Made by a program: the position numbers and the translations under genes
In this document: positions 32,667-40,471 of the stretch, in pieces
Layout of the letters: every line of letters starts with the position of its first letter
Position numbering within the stretch: the first letter of the stretch is position 1
The notes under the pieces: generated by a model
What the model saw: the letters and a program-made list of their open reading frames with translations, nothing else
What the model was told of the DNA's origin: nothing
Database searches by the model: none
Assembly: GCF_015291705.1 (NCBI RefSeq)
Contig: NZ_CP030050.1
Coordinates: 8,494,001 to 8,558,000 of the forward strand
Reading direction: 5' to 3'
DNA: 64,000 nucleotides
From: Bradyrhizobium arachidis
Lineage (GTDB): Bacteria; Pseudomonadota; Alphaproteobacteria; Rhizobiales; Xanthobacteraceae

Positions 32667-33692
32667 TCACCTTGCCTCTTCAAACCCCGCCAGCACCGAG
32701 GTCAGGTTCGCGCCCAGAATATCGGAGAGATAGCCGCCTTCCTGCACGAACACGGTGGGCAGGCCGAGCTTGGCGATGGCCTGGCCGATGCGCCGGAAGC
32801 CGGGCGTGGTGACGGCGAGGCCGCGCAGCGGATCGTGCTCGGAGGCATCGAGGCCGAGCGCGATGACGAGGGCGCCGGGCGCAAAGGACTCGATCGCCTT
32901 GCGCGCAACGTCCATCGCCTGGATGTAGTCGTCATCGCCGGTGCCGATGGCGAGGGGAATGTTCAGATTGGTGCCGAGGCCCGGGCCCTCGCCGCGCTCA
33001 TGGGCATAGCCCCACACGAAGGGATAGTACGCAACGGGATCGGCGTGGATCGAGATCGTGTAGACGTCCGGCCGTGCGTAAAAAATGCCTTGCGTGCCGT
33101 TGCCATGATGGACGTCGACGTCGAGGATCACGACGCGCTCGTGCTTGAGCCGCAGATGTGCGGCTGCGATCGCGCTGTTGTTGAGGAAGCAGAAGCCGCC
33201 GGCCATGTCGCGATAGGCGTGATGGCCGGGCGGACGGCAGAGCGCATAGGTCGCATCCTCGCCGTCCATCACCATCTGCGCCGCGGTGACAGCAACGTCG
33301 GTCGCAGCGCAGGCCGCGGCCCAGGTGCCGGGACCGATCGGCGCCGCGGTGTCGGCGGTGTGCCAGCCGAGCTTGCCGACGATATGGGTCGGATAGGTCG
33401 CGGCATGGCGCACGGGATGGATGTTGCCGATCATCTCCGGACCGGAATCGCCGAGCGCGGTCCAGGCGTCCCAGGCTTCGCTGAGGAATGTCAGGTATTC
33501 CGGGCTGTGGATGCGTGCACGCGGCCCCTGCCCGAATCCCTTGGGTTCGACCAGTTGATGCTTGCCGTCCTTCAGTCCCTTGAGCAGGCGGTCGGCGCGC
33601 TCGGGTTGCTCGGTGGTGCGCTTGACGACGCCGCGAACCAGGAAGAATTGCGGATCGTGGCTACGATGCAGTTCGGTATGGACGGCTTTCAC
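32667..33692 (-). CDS. Histone deacetylase family protein, acetylpolyamine amidohydrolase-like
   Basis: 341-aa zinc hydrolase of the arginase/deacetylase fold. The catalytic motifs are CRPPGHHAY (paired histidines) and VILDVDVHHGNGT (zinc-binding Asp-His), with the later zinc Asp in LGLDASEHD and the transition-state Tyr region QEGGYL. The start is GTG 33692 with GGAG 8 bases upstream. The opening KAVHTELHRSHDP and the length match bacterial acetylpolyamine amidohydrolases, which remove acetyl groups from acetylated putrescine, spermidine or related amines. It is convergent with the NRPS cluster across a repeat. Confidence 0.9.
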   Translation of the reverse strand: MKAVHTELHRSHDPQFFLVRGVVKRTTEQPERADRLLKGLKDGKHQLVEPKGFGQGPRARIHSPEYLTFLSEAWDAWTALGDSGPEMIGNIHPVRHAATYPTHIVGKLGWHTADTAAPIGPGTWAAACAATDVAVTAAQMVMDGEDATYALCRPPGHHAYRDMAGGFCFLNNSAIAAAHLRLKHERVVILDVDVHHGNGTQGIFYARPDVYTISIHADPVAYYPFVWGYAHERGEGPGLGTNLNIPLAIGTGDDDYIQAMDVARKAIESFAPGALVIALGLDASEHDPLRGLAVTTPGFRRIGQAIAKLGLPTVFVQEGGYLSDILGANLTSVLAGFEEAR

Positions 33693-33836
33693 TCAAACAC
33701 TCCGTGGCGTGCGCTCTTGGAATAGTGCCACAGCTGTCTTGATCGCTGCGGCGGCCGGATGCAAGCAAGAAGAATGCCGCCCTTGCCGCGCCGCTCTGCG
33801 CCGGAAGCAGAGCGCCCGTGAGATGCGCTTTTATTT

Positions 33837-33885
33837 GAGCATGATCTTTTCGGAAGACCGCTGCACGCTTGTCCGGATCATGCTC
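33837..33885. repeat. Palindromic intergenic repeat, GATCATGC family copy 2
   Basis: GAGCATGATC (33837-33846) pairs perfectly with GATCATGCTC (33876-33885). The stem and the intervening TTTTCGGAAGACCGCTGCAC resemble the element at 7518-7562. An additional hairpin GCTCTGC/GCAGAGC lies at 33793-33813. The repeat end overlaps the stop codon of the SMP-30-like gene. Confidence 0.8.
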
Positions 33886-34825
33886 AGCAGCGCCCGCGCT
33901 GGAGGCAGTGCTCGCGACCCTGCTGGTCGGTGCGGAAGGCCTCGATGAAGCCGCCCTGGCGCTGGGTGACGAAGACGGTCTTGCCGTCGCTGCCGCCGAA
34001 GGCGAGGTTGGTCGGCTCCTTGGCCCTCAGCGCGATCTCGCGCTCGACCGCGCCATTGGGCTTCATCACCGCGATGGTGCCCTTGAGGATGCGCGCGACG
34101 AAAAGGCGGCCGGCGACATCCGTGCGCAGCCCGTCGACGGTGTCAGGCTGGAATGCCTTGACCATCTTCGCACCGGTGAGCTCGTTGCCGTTGATCGCAT
34201 AGGACCAGATCTGGCCGCTGCTGGATTCCCCGACATAGAGCGTCTTGCCGTCGGGGCTGAGGTCGATGCCGTTGGTGGTGCCCATGGCACGCGGTGCCGA
34301 CATCACCTGCCCCTGCACCGAGCCATCGGCGGCCTTGGCGATGCGCCAGATGTGGCCCTCCCTGCCCTTCCAGTTCGGATCGCTCGCATAGATCGAGCCA
34401 TCGCGCGCGACCGTGATGTCGTTGGGCTGGTTCATCTCGTCGGAGTGAAACCAGACGGCGGGCTCGCTCGCGCCCTTCGGGATCACGAAGATGTTGTGCT
34501 TCTTGTAGTCGGCGATGAACATGGTGCCGCTGCGATCGAAGCGGATGGCGTTGCCGACGCTGCCCTCGGGCAGCGCCGTGAACAGTACCGACGCCGCGCC
34601 ACCTGCCGGCAGCCTGCCGATGGTGCCGGGCTTGCCGAGATTGACCACGAAGAGATTGCCATCGAGATCGGCGGCGGGCCCTTCAATGCCGAAAGTGTAT
34701 TCACCTGAAGGCGTCACCTGCACGCTTTCGAACAGTTTTGTCTCCGCTTGCGCGGACGCCGTCGCGATGACGAGGACAATGCTACTGCACAGGCACCAGA
34801 AATTCCTGCCGGATGTAATAGCCAT
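33884..34825 (-). CDS. SMP-30/gluconolactonase-like secreted beta-propeller protein
   Basis: About 313-aa protein. From ATG 34825 it has a signal peptide (SSIVLVIATASAQA) and then a six-bladed beta-propeller of the SMP-30/Gluconolactonase/LRE-like type. Repeats include EGPAADLDGNLFVVNLGKPG, NDITVARDGSIYASDPNW and NGIDLSPDGKTLYVGES. Conserved E (GIEGPAAD), N (PND, NGID) and D (SPDG) residues are the usual calcium and active-site ligands. The start overlaps the end of the upstream cytochrome gene by about 44 bases (an ATG at 34846 also exists), so the two are co-translated. Periplasmic lactone hydrolysis is plausible. Confidence 0.85.
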   Translation of the reverse strand: MAITSGRNFWCLCSSIVLVIATASAQAETKLFESVQVTPSGEYTFGIEGPAADLDGNLFVVNLGKPGTIGRLPAGGAASVLFTALPEGSVGNAIRFDRSGTMFIADYKKHNIFVIPKGASEPAVWFHSDEMNQPNDITVARDGSIYASDPNWKGREGHIWRIAKAADGSVQGQVMSAPRAMGTTNGIDLSPDGKTLYVGESSSGQIWSYAINGNELTGAKMVKAFQPDTVDGLRTDVAGRLFVARILKGTIAVMKPNGAVEREIALRAKEPTNLAFGGSDGKTVFVTQRQGGFIEAFRTDQQGREHCLQRGRC

Positions 34826-36851
34826 CGTCGTCGCTGCACTCGCCATTCAGATAGGGATCGGCCGGCCGGAAGAACCGGCTGAAGCCGGATTTGTCTACAG
34901 CGCTCCTTTGTGTCACGACGACGACCTTGCCGGCCGGTATTTCGCCGCATTCCTTGTTGGTTTTGCCAAAGAACTTGCGTTGCGGCGGACCGGCCTTGAT
35001 CCGCATGCGCGTGCCCGGAACCATTTTCGCAACCAGCAAATCCGCGGTATCGAGCAGGCGCGTGTAGCCGGGCTCGGTCTTCGGCAGGCTCTCGCCGCCG
35101 GGCGGCATCAGCTTCTCGGCGCCGATACCGCGCAGGCGCGTGCGCAGCCGGCCGGACTCGGGGTCGCCGGGATAGATCCAGTCGTCCTGCGATAGCATGA
35201 AGCGCAGCACCGTCACGTCCTTCCCCGAGTCCGACTGTCCCGCCTTCAGGCCGAAATCGGAGTGGCATCCGACGCAGTGTTTTTCGACGAGGCCCTTGCG
35301 AAGCGTGGTGAGACGGATGCTGTTCTGCGCGTCTCTGGCAACGAACGCTGCGAGCTGGTCGATCATCGCCTGGCTGCGCGTGTCGCAGGGCAGCGGCTGA
35401 GGCGCTTCACCCGCGGCACGATCGATGCGGATCACGGTCTGGTTCTTGTCCTCGACCAGCCAGATCGCACCGTCTTCGGCGACCGTCATGCCGACCGGCG
35501 CGCCTTGCGGCCGCGCGCCGTTGACGCGGTGCCAGCCCGCGATCAGCTCCTCGAACGGCGCGGCGGCGACCTCGCCGGCCTCGGTCTGGAAGCTGTGGGT
35601 CGGATCGGCGGCGCAGCTGACATGGTAGCGCACCGGTGGCGGGCTCGGCTGGGGAAAGCCGTGGTCGTCGACGTCGTAGACGATGACGCGGCTGCCGGTC
35701 GGGCGATAGCCGTGCAGGCCGACCAGCAGCTTGCCCTCGAGCTCCGGAAATTTTGCGCCGTGATAATAGAGCATCGCGAGCGGCGCGCCGTGCGGCGGCA
35801 GCAGCGAGAACGGCGGCTTGTAGAGCGCATTGGCGGTGCAGAGCGATTTGTAGACACCCGACTGCAGCACGAATTTGAATTCGGGGCTTGGCGTCGAGAG
35901 GTCGTAGCAATAGGGCCAGCCATAATGCCTGCCCTGCTCGATCGCGTTGATCTCCTCGTTCGGCTTGAAGATGTCGGGCAGGTCGCGGCCGTTCTCGCCT
36001 TGCAGGAAGGCGTAGCCGGCGTCGGGAAAGTTTGGATGCAGAGCCAGCGCCATCGAGTTGCGCAGGCCGCGCGCGTAGACGATGTGCGGCGGGTCGGGAT
36101 CCTTCGGTGTCAACGCCGGAAAGACCCCATTCGCGGGCGGCGTGAACAGCCAGATCGACGCCATCGCGGAGGCGCCCTCGGCCGCCGCGCAGGGCTTTGT
36201 GATCGGCGCCGGCGTGATGCAATCGTCGCTGTGCGAGCCGACATTGACGAACAGCCGACCATTTTTATCAAAAGCGAATTGCTTGAGCGGATGCGCGCTC
36301 TCGTCGAGACTGGTGCCGTCGGGCAGCTTGATCCGCCGGCCGGGCATGTGCCGGATGATAGTCTCGACCGTGCTGCGCGGATTCTCCGCCAGCGGATCGA
36401 ACCGGAAGATCGCCTCCGCGGACGAGGCATAGAGCTTGTTGTCGGGGCCGATCACGAGGCCGAATGGATATTCGATCCCGGTCAGCAGCTCCTTGAAACG
36501 CTGGCCCTGCGGCGCGCGCGGATCGAGCAGCAGCAGCCGGCCATCGGTGTGGCCCCAGCCGCCCATGTCGGCGACCACGAACAGGTCGCGTCCCGGCACC
36601 TGGACGATCGAGCGCGGAAATTTGAGATGGTCCTCCTCGCTGGCGACGAGGCCGGCGCAGAATCCCGCCTTCATGTCGATCTGGATCCTGGGAAAGGCGA
36701 GGTCCCCGCTGCCGCAGAGGTCCGTGCCGATCGCATAGCCGCTTTTCCTCACCGGTTCGGAGGAGGCGGCGGGCGCGACGCCAAGCAGCACGCCGGCGAG
36801 GACCGCCGCCAACCAGCGCCGGCATTTGCGCGACAATGTGAGCTGATTCAC
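34782..36851 (-). CDS. Beta-propeller sugar dehydrogenase-like protein with C-terminal cytochrome c domain
   Basis: 689-aa periplasmic protein. The GTG start at 36851 gives a signal peptide (RRWLAAVLAGVLLGVAPAASS). The central part (about 60-470) resembles PQQ-dependent soluble glucose/L-sorbosone dehydrogenases: LVIGPDNKLYASSAEAIFRF, YARGLRNSMALALHP, YGWPYCYD, APVGMTVAEDGAIWLVED. One haem site, KHCVGCHSDFG (about residue 530), follows, with a probable axial Met in KLMPPGG. The fusion would pass electrons from substrate to the respiratory chain. Length exceeds single-domain relatives because of the haem module and a C-terminal tail. It is operonic with the SMP-30-like gene. Confidence 0.85.
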   Translation of the reverse strand: MNQLTLSRKCRRWLAAVLAGVLLGVAPAASSEPVRKSGYAIGTDLCGSGDLAFPRIQIDMKAGFCAGLVASEEDHLKFPRSIVQVPGRDLFVVADMGGWGHTDGRLLLLDPRAPQGQRFKELLTGIEYPFGLVIGPDNKLYASSAEAIFRFDPLAENPRSTVETIIRHMPGRRIKLPDGTSLDESAHPLKQFAFDKNGRLFVNVGSHSDDCITPAPITKPCAAAEGASAMASIWLFTPPANGVFPALTPKDPDPPHIVYARGLRNSMALALHPNFPDAGYAFLQGENGRDLPDIFKPNEEINAIEQGRHYGWPYCYDLSTPSPEFKFVLQSGVYKSLCTANALYKPPFSLLPPHGAPLAMLYYHGAKFPELEGKLLVGLHGYRPTGSRVIVYDVDDHGFPQPSPPPVRYHVSCAADPTHSFQTEAGEVAAAPFEELIAGWHRVNGARPQGAPVGMTVAEDGAIWLVEDKNQTVIRIDRAAGEAPQPLPCDTRSQAMIDQLAAFVARDAQNSIRLTTLRKGLVEKHCVGCHSDFGLKAGQSDSGKDVTVLRFMLSQDDWIYPGDPESGRLRTRLRGIGAEKLMPPGGESLPKTEPGYTRLLDTADLLVAKMVPGTRMRIKAGPPQRKFFGKTNKECGEIPAGKVVVVTQRSAVDKSGFSRFFRPADPYLNGECSDDDGYYIRQEFLVPVQ

Positions 36852-37058
36852 GGCGGCCCCCCGGACTTTCCCGTAAAGCTTGTTCCATGCCGCCCATACG
36901 CCGTCCAGTCGATCATCACCCGCCTGTGATTAAACCCGTAACGACCTTGGAGCCGACCAATCTCCGTAAATTCCCTTACCGGGCTCGCCCCGAATGTTTC
37001 GCGAAGGCCTCGGGTGGTATCGGTTTGCCGTCCCAATCGCTCCCAATAGGAGACGCAT

Positions 37059-37292
37059 ATGGTCCAGGTCTATTTTCACTGCTCCAACACCGAGGGCACG
37101 CTGATCGATCGCAGCGGCGCCGCCGTGGCCAACCTGACCGAAGCGCGCGACCGCGCCGCCCAGATCATGAGTTCGATGATCCTGACGCCTGGTGCCGAAG
37201 ACTGGCGCGACTGGGTGATCCACGTCAGCGGCTCCGATGGCGAGGATCTGTTCGATCTCCCCTTCACCGCCATGCTCGGCAAGCCGCATTGA
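37059..37292 (+). CDS. DUF6894-type small protein
   Basis: 77-aa cytoplasmic protein, ATG 37059. The pattern VYFHCSNTEGTLIDRSGAAVANLTEARDRA (a beta-hairpin with a D-x-x-G-x-x-xxDLxEAR core) matches a small rhizobial family I recall as DUF6894. Its function is unknown. A second short reading frame follows after 9 bases, suggesting a two-gene transcript. Confidence 0.75.
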   Translation: MVQVYFHCSNTEGTLIDRSGAAVANLTEARDRAAQIMSSMILTPGAEDWRDWVIHVSGSDGEDLFDLPFTAMLGKPH

Positions 37293-37301
37293 GGTGATGC
37301 C

Positions 37302-37472
37302 GTGCTGTCACTGAGCCTCATCCGCCAGCCGCTGAGCTTCGTCGCCGCCAAATGGCAGAAGCTGGTGCGGATCGCCGGCAACCCCTATCGCCCCGAGCTT
37401 CACTACATGCGCGGGCCCGGCCCGAAATGGCACGCCAAGTACCAGGCCAGCCGGCTGAACCGCGGGCTCTGA
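37302..37472 (+). CDS. Small hypothetical protein downstream of the DUF6894-type gene
   Basis: A 56-aa frame from GTG 37302 to TGA 37470-37472, with GAGGTG 6-11 bases upstream. The product (LSLIRQPLSFVAAKWQKLV, then HYMRGPGPKWHAKYQ) is basic and not obviously a shadow of another gene, as no other gene covers this stretch. GC-rich third positions fit coding. No homologue is recognised; it could still be spurious. Confidence 0.5.
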   Translation: MLSLSLIRQPLSFVAAKWQKLVRIAGNPYRPELHYMRGPGPKWHAKYQASRLNRGL

Positions 37473-37500
37473 GGGCTGGTTCGCAGAATTCCACTGGTCT

Positions 37501-37592
37501 TCGTCGTCATGGCCGGGCTTGTCCCGGCCATTCACGTTTTAGGGCGCGGATACGAAGACGTGGATGCCCGGGTCAAGCCCGGGCATGACGTG
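37501..37592. repeat. Double-hairpin intergenic repeat
   Basis: Two perfect 9-bp stems: ATGGCCGGG/CCCGGCCAT (37509-37517, 37523-37531) and ATGCCCGGG/CCCGGGCAT (37564-37572, 37578-37586). It lies between convergent genes. This resembles a common rhizobial intergenic mosaic element and may terminate transcription. Confidence 0.8.
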
Positions 37593-37611
37593 GGAGGAAG
37601 CGGCCCCTACC

Positions 37612-38385
37612 TCACTTCCCACTAAACTTCGCCTTGCGCTTCTCGACGAAGGCGTTGCGACCTTCGATCGCGTCCGCGCTCTTGCGGATGCTGGCCTGAA
37701 GCTCGATCTCGCGGCGGAACTGCGCCTCGTAGGTCGCGTGCTCGCTCTCCTCGACCAGCGCGCGGGTTGCGACCAAAGCACGCGTCGGGCCGTCGGCGAG
37801 ACGGCGCGCCAGCGCGAGCGCCTCGTCCATTAGCCTCTCATCGTCGACAACCTGCCGCACCAGGCCGATCTCCTGAGCGCGCTCGGCCGTCAGCGGCTCG
37901 TTCAGCAGCATCAGTTCGAGCGCGCGCTGCCGGCCGATCAGGCGCGGCAGCAGCCAGGTCGAGCCGAGATCGGGCACCAGCGCGATGCGGCTGAACACCT
38001 GGATGAAGCTCGCCGACCGCGCCGCAACAATGATGTCGCCGGCCATCGCGAGGCTGAAGCCGCCGCCGGCCGCGACACCGTTGACGGCAACGACGACAGG
38101 CACGCGGCATTCGCGCAATGCCTTGAAGGCCGGCCAGTAGAAACGCATCACGCCGGCCGCGATGTCCTCGCCGAGCGCTTCCGACGCCTTCAAATTCTGT
38201 CCTGAGCAGAATCCACGCCCGGCGCCAGTGAGGACCAGCGCGCGGACCTCCTCATCCCCAGTCATCTCGGCGACAGCGGCGGCAAGCGCGCCAAGCAGGT
38301 CCGGCGTCATCGCGTTCAGGCTTGCGGGCTCATCGAGCGTCAGGATTCCGACCGCGCCATCCCGCGCCTGTTTCACACCTGCCAT
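37612..38385 (-). CDS. Enoyl-CoA hydratase/isomerase family protein
   Basis: 257-aa crotonase-fold enzyme. ATG 38385 has GGAGGAG upstream; the frame opens further but without coding character. The oxyanion-hole segments are LVLTGAGRGFCSGQNLKA and VNGVAAGGGFSLAMAGDIIVAA. The position of the second catalytic Glu is occupied by the SRIALVPDLGSTWLL region, where D replaces the usual E. This fits PaaG/isomerase-like members rather than classical hydratases. It acts on acyl-CoA substrates in the cytoplasm. It is monocistronic and divergent from the gamma-glutamyltransferase gene. Confidence 0.9.
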   Translation of the reverse strand: MAGVKQARDGAVGILTLDEPASLNAMTPDLLGALAAAVAEMTGDEEVRALVLTGAGRGFCSGQNLKASEALGEDIAAGVMRFYWPAFKALRECRVPVVVAVNGVAAGGGFSLAMAGDIIVAARSASFIQVFSRIALVPDLGSTWLLPRLIGRQRALELMLLNEPLTAERAQEIGLVRQVVDDERLMDEALALARRLADGPTRALVATRALVEESEHATYEAQFRREIELQASIRKSADAIEGRNAFVEKRKAKFSGK

Positions 38386-38501
38386 GTCGCTCCTCCGTTT
38401 GTTCTCGTTGACGGCAATGTGCCATCCTCCGCGCGCCCCGCCAATGCTGAGCTTCCGCGCCAGCGCCACAAATCAAGAACAACAGAGATCAAGACGACAT
38501 C

Positions 38502-40091
38502 ATGCCTCATCAGTTCAGCCTTAACCAAGCCGTCCGCAAGCCCGCCGTCACATCCAAGGGCGGCATCGTCGCCTCGCAATCGCGGCGGGCGGCCGAAGTC
38601 GGGGCGCAGGTGCTGGCGGCGGGCGGCGACTGCGTGGACGCGATCGTCGCGACCACCTTTGCGCTGAACGTGCTGGAGCCCTGGAACAGCGGCATCGGCG
38701 GCGGCGGCGCGATGGTGCTCTACCGCGCCAGGGAAAATCGCACCGAGGTGATCGATTACGGCATGAGCGCGCCGCAGAGCCTGCGCACCGCCGACTATCC
38801 GCTCAGCGGCGAAGGCGCCGCGTCGGACCTTTTCCCCTGGCCGCGGGTAAAGGACGATCGCAACATCCACGGCCCCGGTTCGATCGCCGTGCCCGGCGTC
38901 GTCGCCGGCATGGAGGAGGCGCATCGCCGCTACGCCAAGATGCCGTGGAAGGATCTGGTCGCGCCGGCAGCCAGGCTCGCCGGCGAAGGCCTGCTTGCCG
39001 ATTGGTGGACGACGCTGACGATCGCGGGCTCGGCGGCCGATCTCAGGCGCTATCCTGCGAGTGCGGCGGCATATCTGAAGGATGGCCTGCCGCCGAGCGC
39101 GCCATGGGGCATCAAGTCCGAGACGCGGCTGCCGCAGGATTCGCTCAAGGCGACGCTATCGCATCTCGCCGACGCAGGGCCGCGCGATTTCTATCAGGGC
39201 GATCTCGCCCGGAGCATCGCATCCGACATCAAGGCCGACGGCGGCTCGCTGTCGGTCGAGGACCTCGCCGCGTTCCGCGCGCATCCGCGCGAGCCGCTGG
39301 CGATCCCCTATCGCGACGGCAAGGTTTACGCGACGCCGGAGCTGACGGCCGGCCCGACCATGGCACATGCGCTGCGCCTGTTGCAGCAGAGCCTGAAGCC
39401 GGCGGACGCGCCGGATGCTGCCGCCTATGTCGAATATGCGCTCGCGCTGCAGGGGGCCTTCCGCGAGCGGCTCAAGGACATGGGCGATGCGGACGGCAAG
39501 CGCTCGCTCGGCGCCGAATATCTGGCGCCCGCCTGCACCACCCATTTCTCCGTGGTCGACCGGCACGGCAACATCGCGGCGGTGACGCAGACCCTGCTCT
39601 CGTCCTTCGGCTCGAAATACGTGACGCCGCATAGCGGCATCACCATGAACAACGGCATCATGTGGTTCGATCCGACGCCGGGCACCACAAACTCGCTCGC
39701 ACCCGGCAAGCGCTGCCTGTGCAACTACACGCCGGTTATCGCCGAGACGAAGAACGGCAAGCGTCTCGCCGTCGGCGCCTCCGGCGGCCGCCGCATCCTG
39801 CCCTCGGTGATGCAGCTCGTCTCCTTCGCGATGGATTTTGGCATGGACCTGGACACTGCCATCCACCAGCCGCGTATCGACGCGAGCGAAGGCGCGATCG
39901 TGATTGGCGATGCCAGATTGCCGGCGGACGTGCGCAAGACCCTGGCCGCGCGCTTCGACTATGAGGAAAGCCGGGTGCAGGCCGTGCCGCAAAAATTCGC
40001 CTGCCCAAGCGTGGTGATGCGCGAGGGCGGTACCAATTCGGGCGCGGTCGAGATCTTCCAGCCTTGGGCTGATGCTGTGGCCGAATCCTGA
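38502..40091 (+). CDS. Gamma-glutamyltransferase family protein
   Basis: 529-aa Ntn-hydrolase proenzyme. The autocatalytic cleavage site is TTHFSVVDRHGN, with the first Thr (T346) the predicted nucleophile after self-processing into two subunits. N-terminal GGIVASQSRRAAEVGAQVL and GGGGAMVLY are typical of the family. The large-subunit substrate Arg lies in a region that differs from E. coli Ggt. There is no signal peptide, so it is probably cytoplasmic and may act on other gamma-glutamyl amides or cephalosporin-like acyl groups. It lies between an acyl-CoA gene and the amine catabolism region. Confidence 0.9.
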   Translation: MPHQFSLNQAVRKPAVTSKGGIVASQSRRAAEVGAQVLAAGGDCVDAIVATTFALNVLEPWNSGIGGGGAMVLYRARENRTEVIDYGMSAPQSLRTADYPLSGEGAASDLFPWPRVKDDRNIHGPGSIAVPGVVAGMEEAHRRYAKMPWKDLVAPAARLAGEGLLADWWTTLTIAGSAADLRRYPASAAAYLKDGLPPSAPWGIKSETRLPQDSLKATLSHLADAGPRDFYQGDLARSIASDIKADGGSLSVEDLAAFRAHPREPLAIPYRDGKVYATPELTAGPTMAHALRLLQQSLKPADAPDAAAYVEYALALQGAFRERLKDMGDADGKRSLGAEYLAPACTTHFSVVDRHGNIAAVTQTLLSSFGSKYVTPHSGITMNNGIMWFDPTPGTTNSLAPGKRCLCNYTPVIAETKNGKRLAVGASGGRRILPSVMQLVSFAMDFGMDLDTAIHQPRIDASEGAIVIGDARLPADVRKTLAARFDYEESRVQAVPQKFACPSVVMREGGTNSGAVEIFQPWADAVAES

Positions 40092-40183
40092 GCGTCACGA
40101 CTCCTCCGCATTTGCGCGCGACATCGCGATCGATGTCGGTTCGTCGAACGGACAGATGCGTGCCTAACAAGAGAGGATTTCGG

Positions 40184-40414
40184 ATGAAGAAGCTCGCGCT
40201 CGCCGCAACAGTGATCATCACTGCCGGCTTGACCATGCCCAGCGTGGCATTGGCCAAAGGCGGTCATGGTCATAGTCACGGCCATGGCCACGGCCATCAT
40301 GGCGGATACCATGCGCATCGCCATGGAACTCCGCCCGGATGGCATCATGGACGCAAGGTCGGCTGGCGCGGTCACGGGTGCCCGCCCGGGCTGTGGAAAC
40401 AGGGCCGCTGCTGA
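40184..40414 (+). CDS. Histidine-rich secreted small protein
   Basis: 76-aa protein with GAGAGGA at 40171-40177 and ATG 40184. A signal peptide (MKKLALAATVIITAGLTMPSVALA) is followed by a Gly-His repeat region (GGHGHSHGHGHGHHGG). The C-terminal segment is PPGWHHGRKVGWRGHGCPPG with one Cys. It probably binds metal in the periplasm. It lies 92 bases after the gamma-glutamyltransferase gene on the same strand. Confidence 0.8.
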   Translation: MKKLALAATVIITAGLTMPSVALAKGGHGHSHGHGHGHHGGYHAHRHGTPPGWHHGRKVGWRGHGCPPGLWKQGRC

Positions 40415-40471
40415 CGAGCCTAGCTGCAAGTCTTGCAAGGCGTCGCTCCTGACCGGGCGGCGCCTTCTTCT

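Noticed and set aside
35262..36929. 555-codon plus-strand frame opposite the cytochrome-propeller gene
   Set aside because: No recognisable domain; composition typical of antisense shadow.
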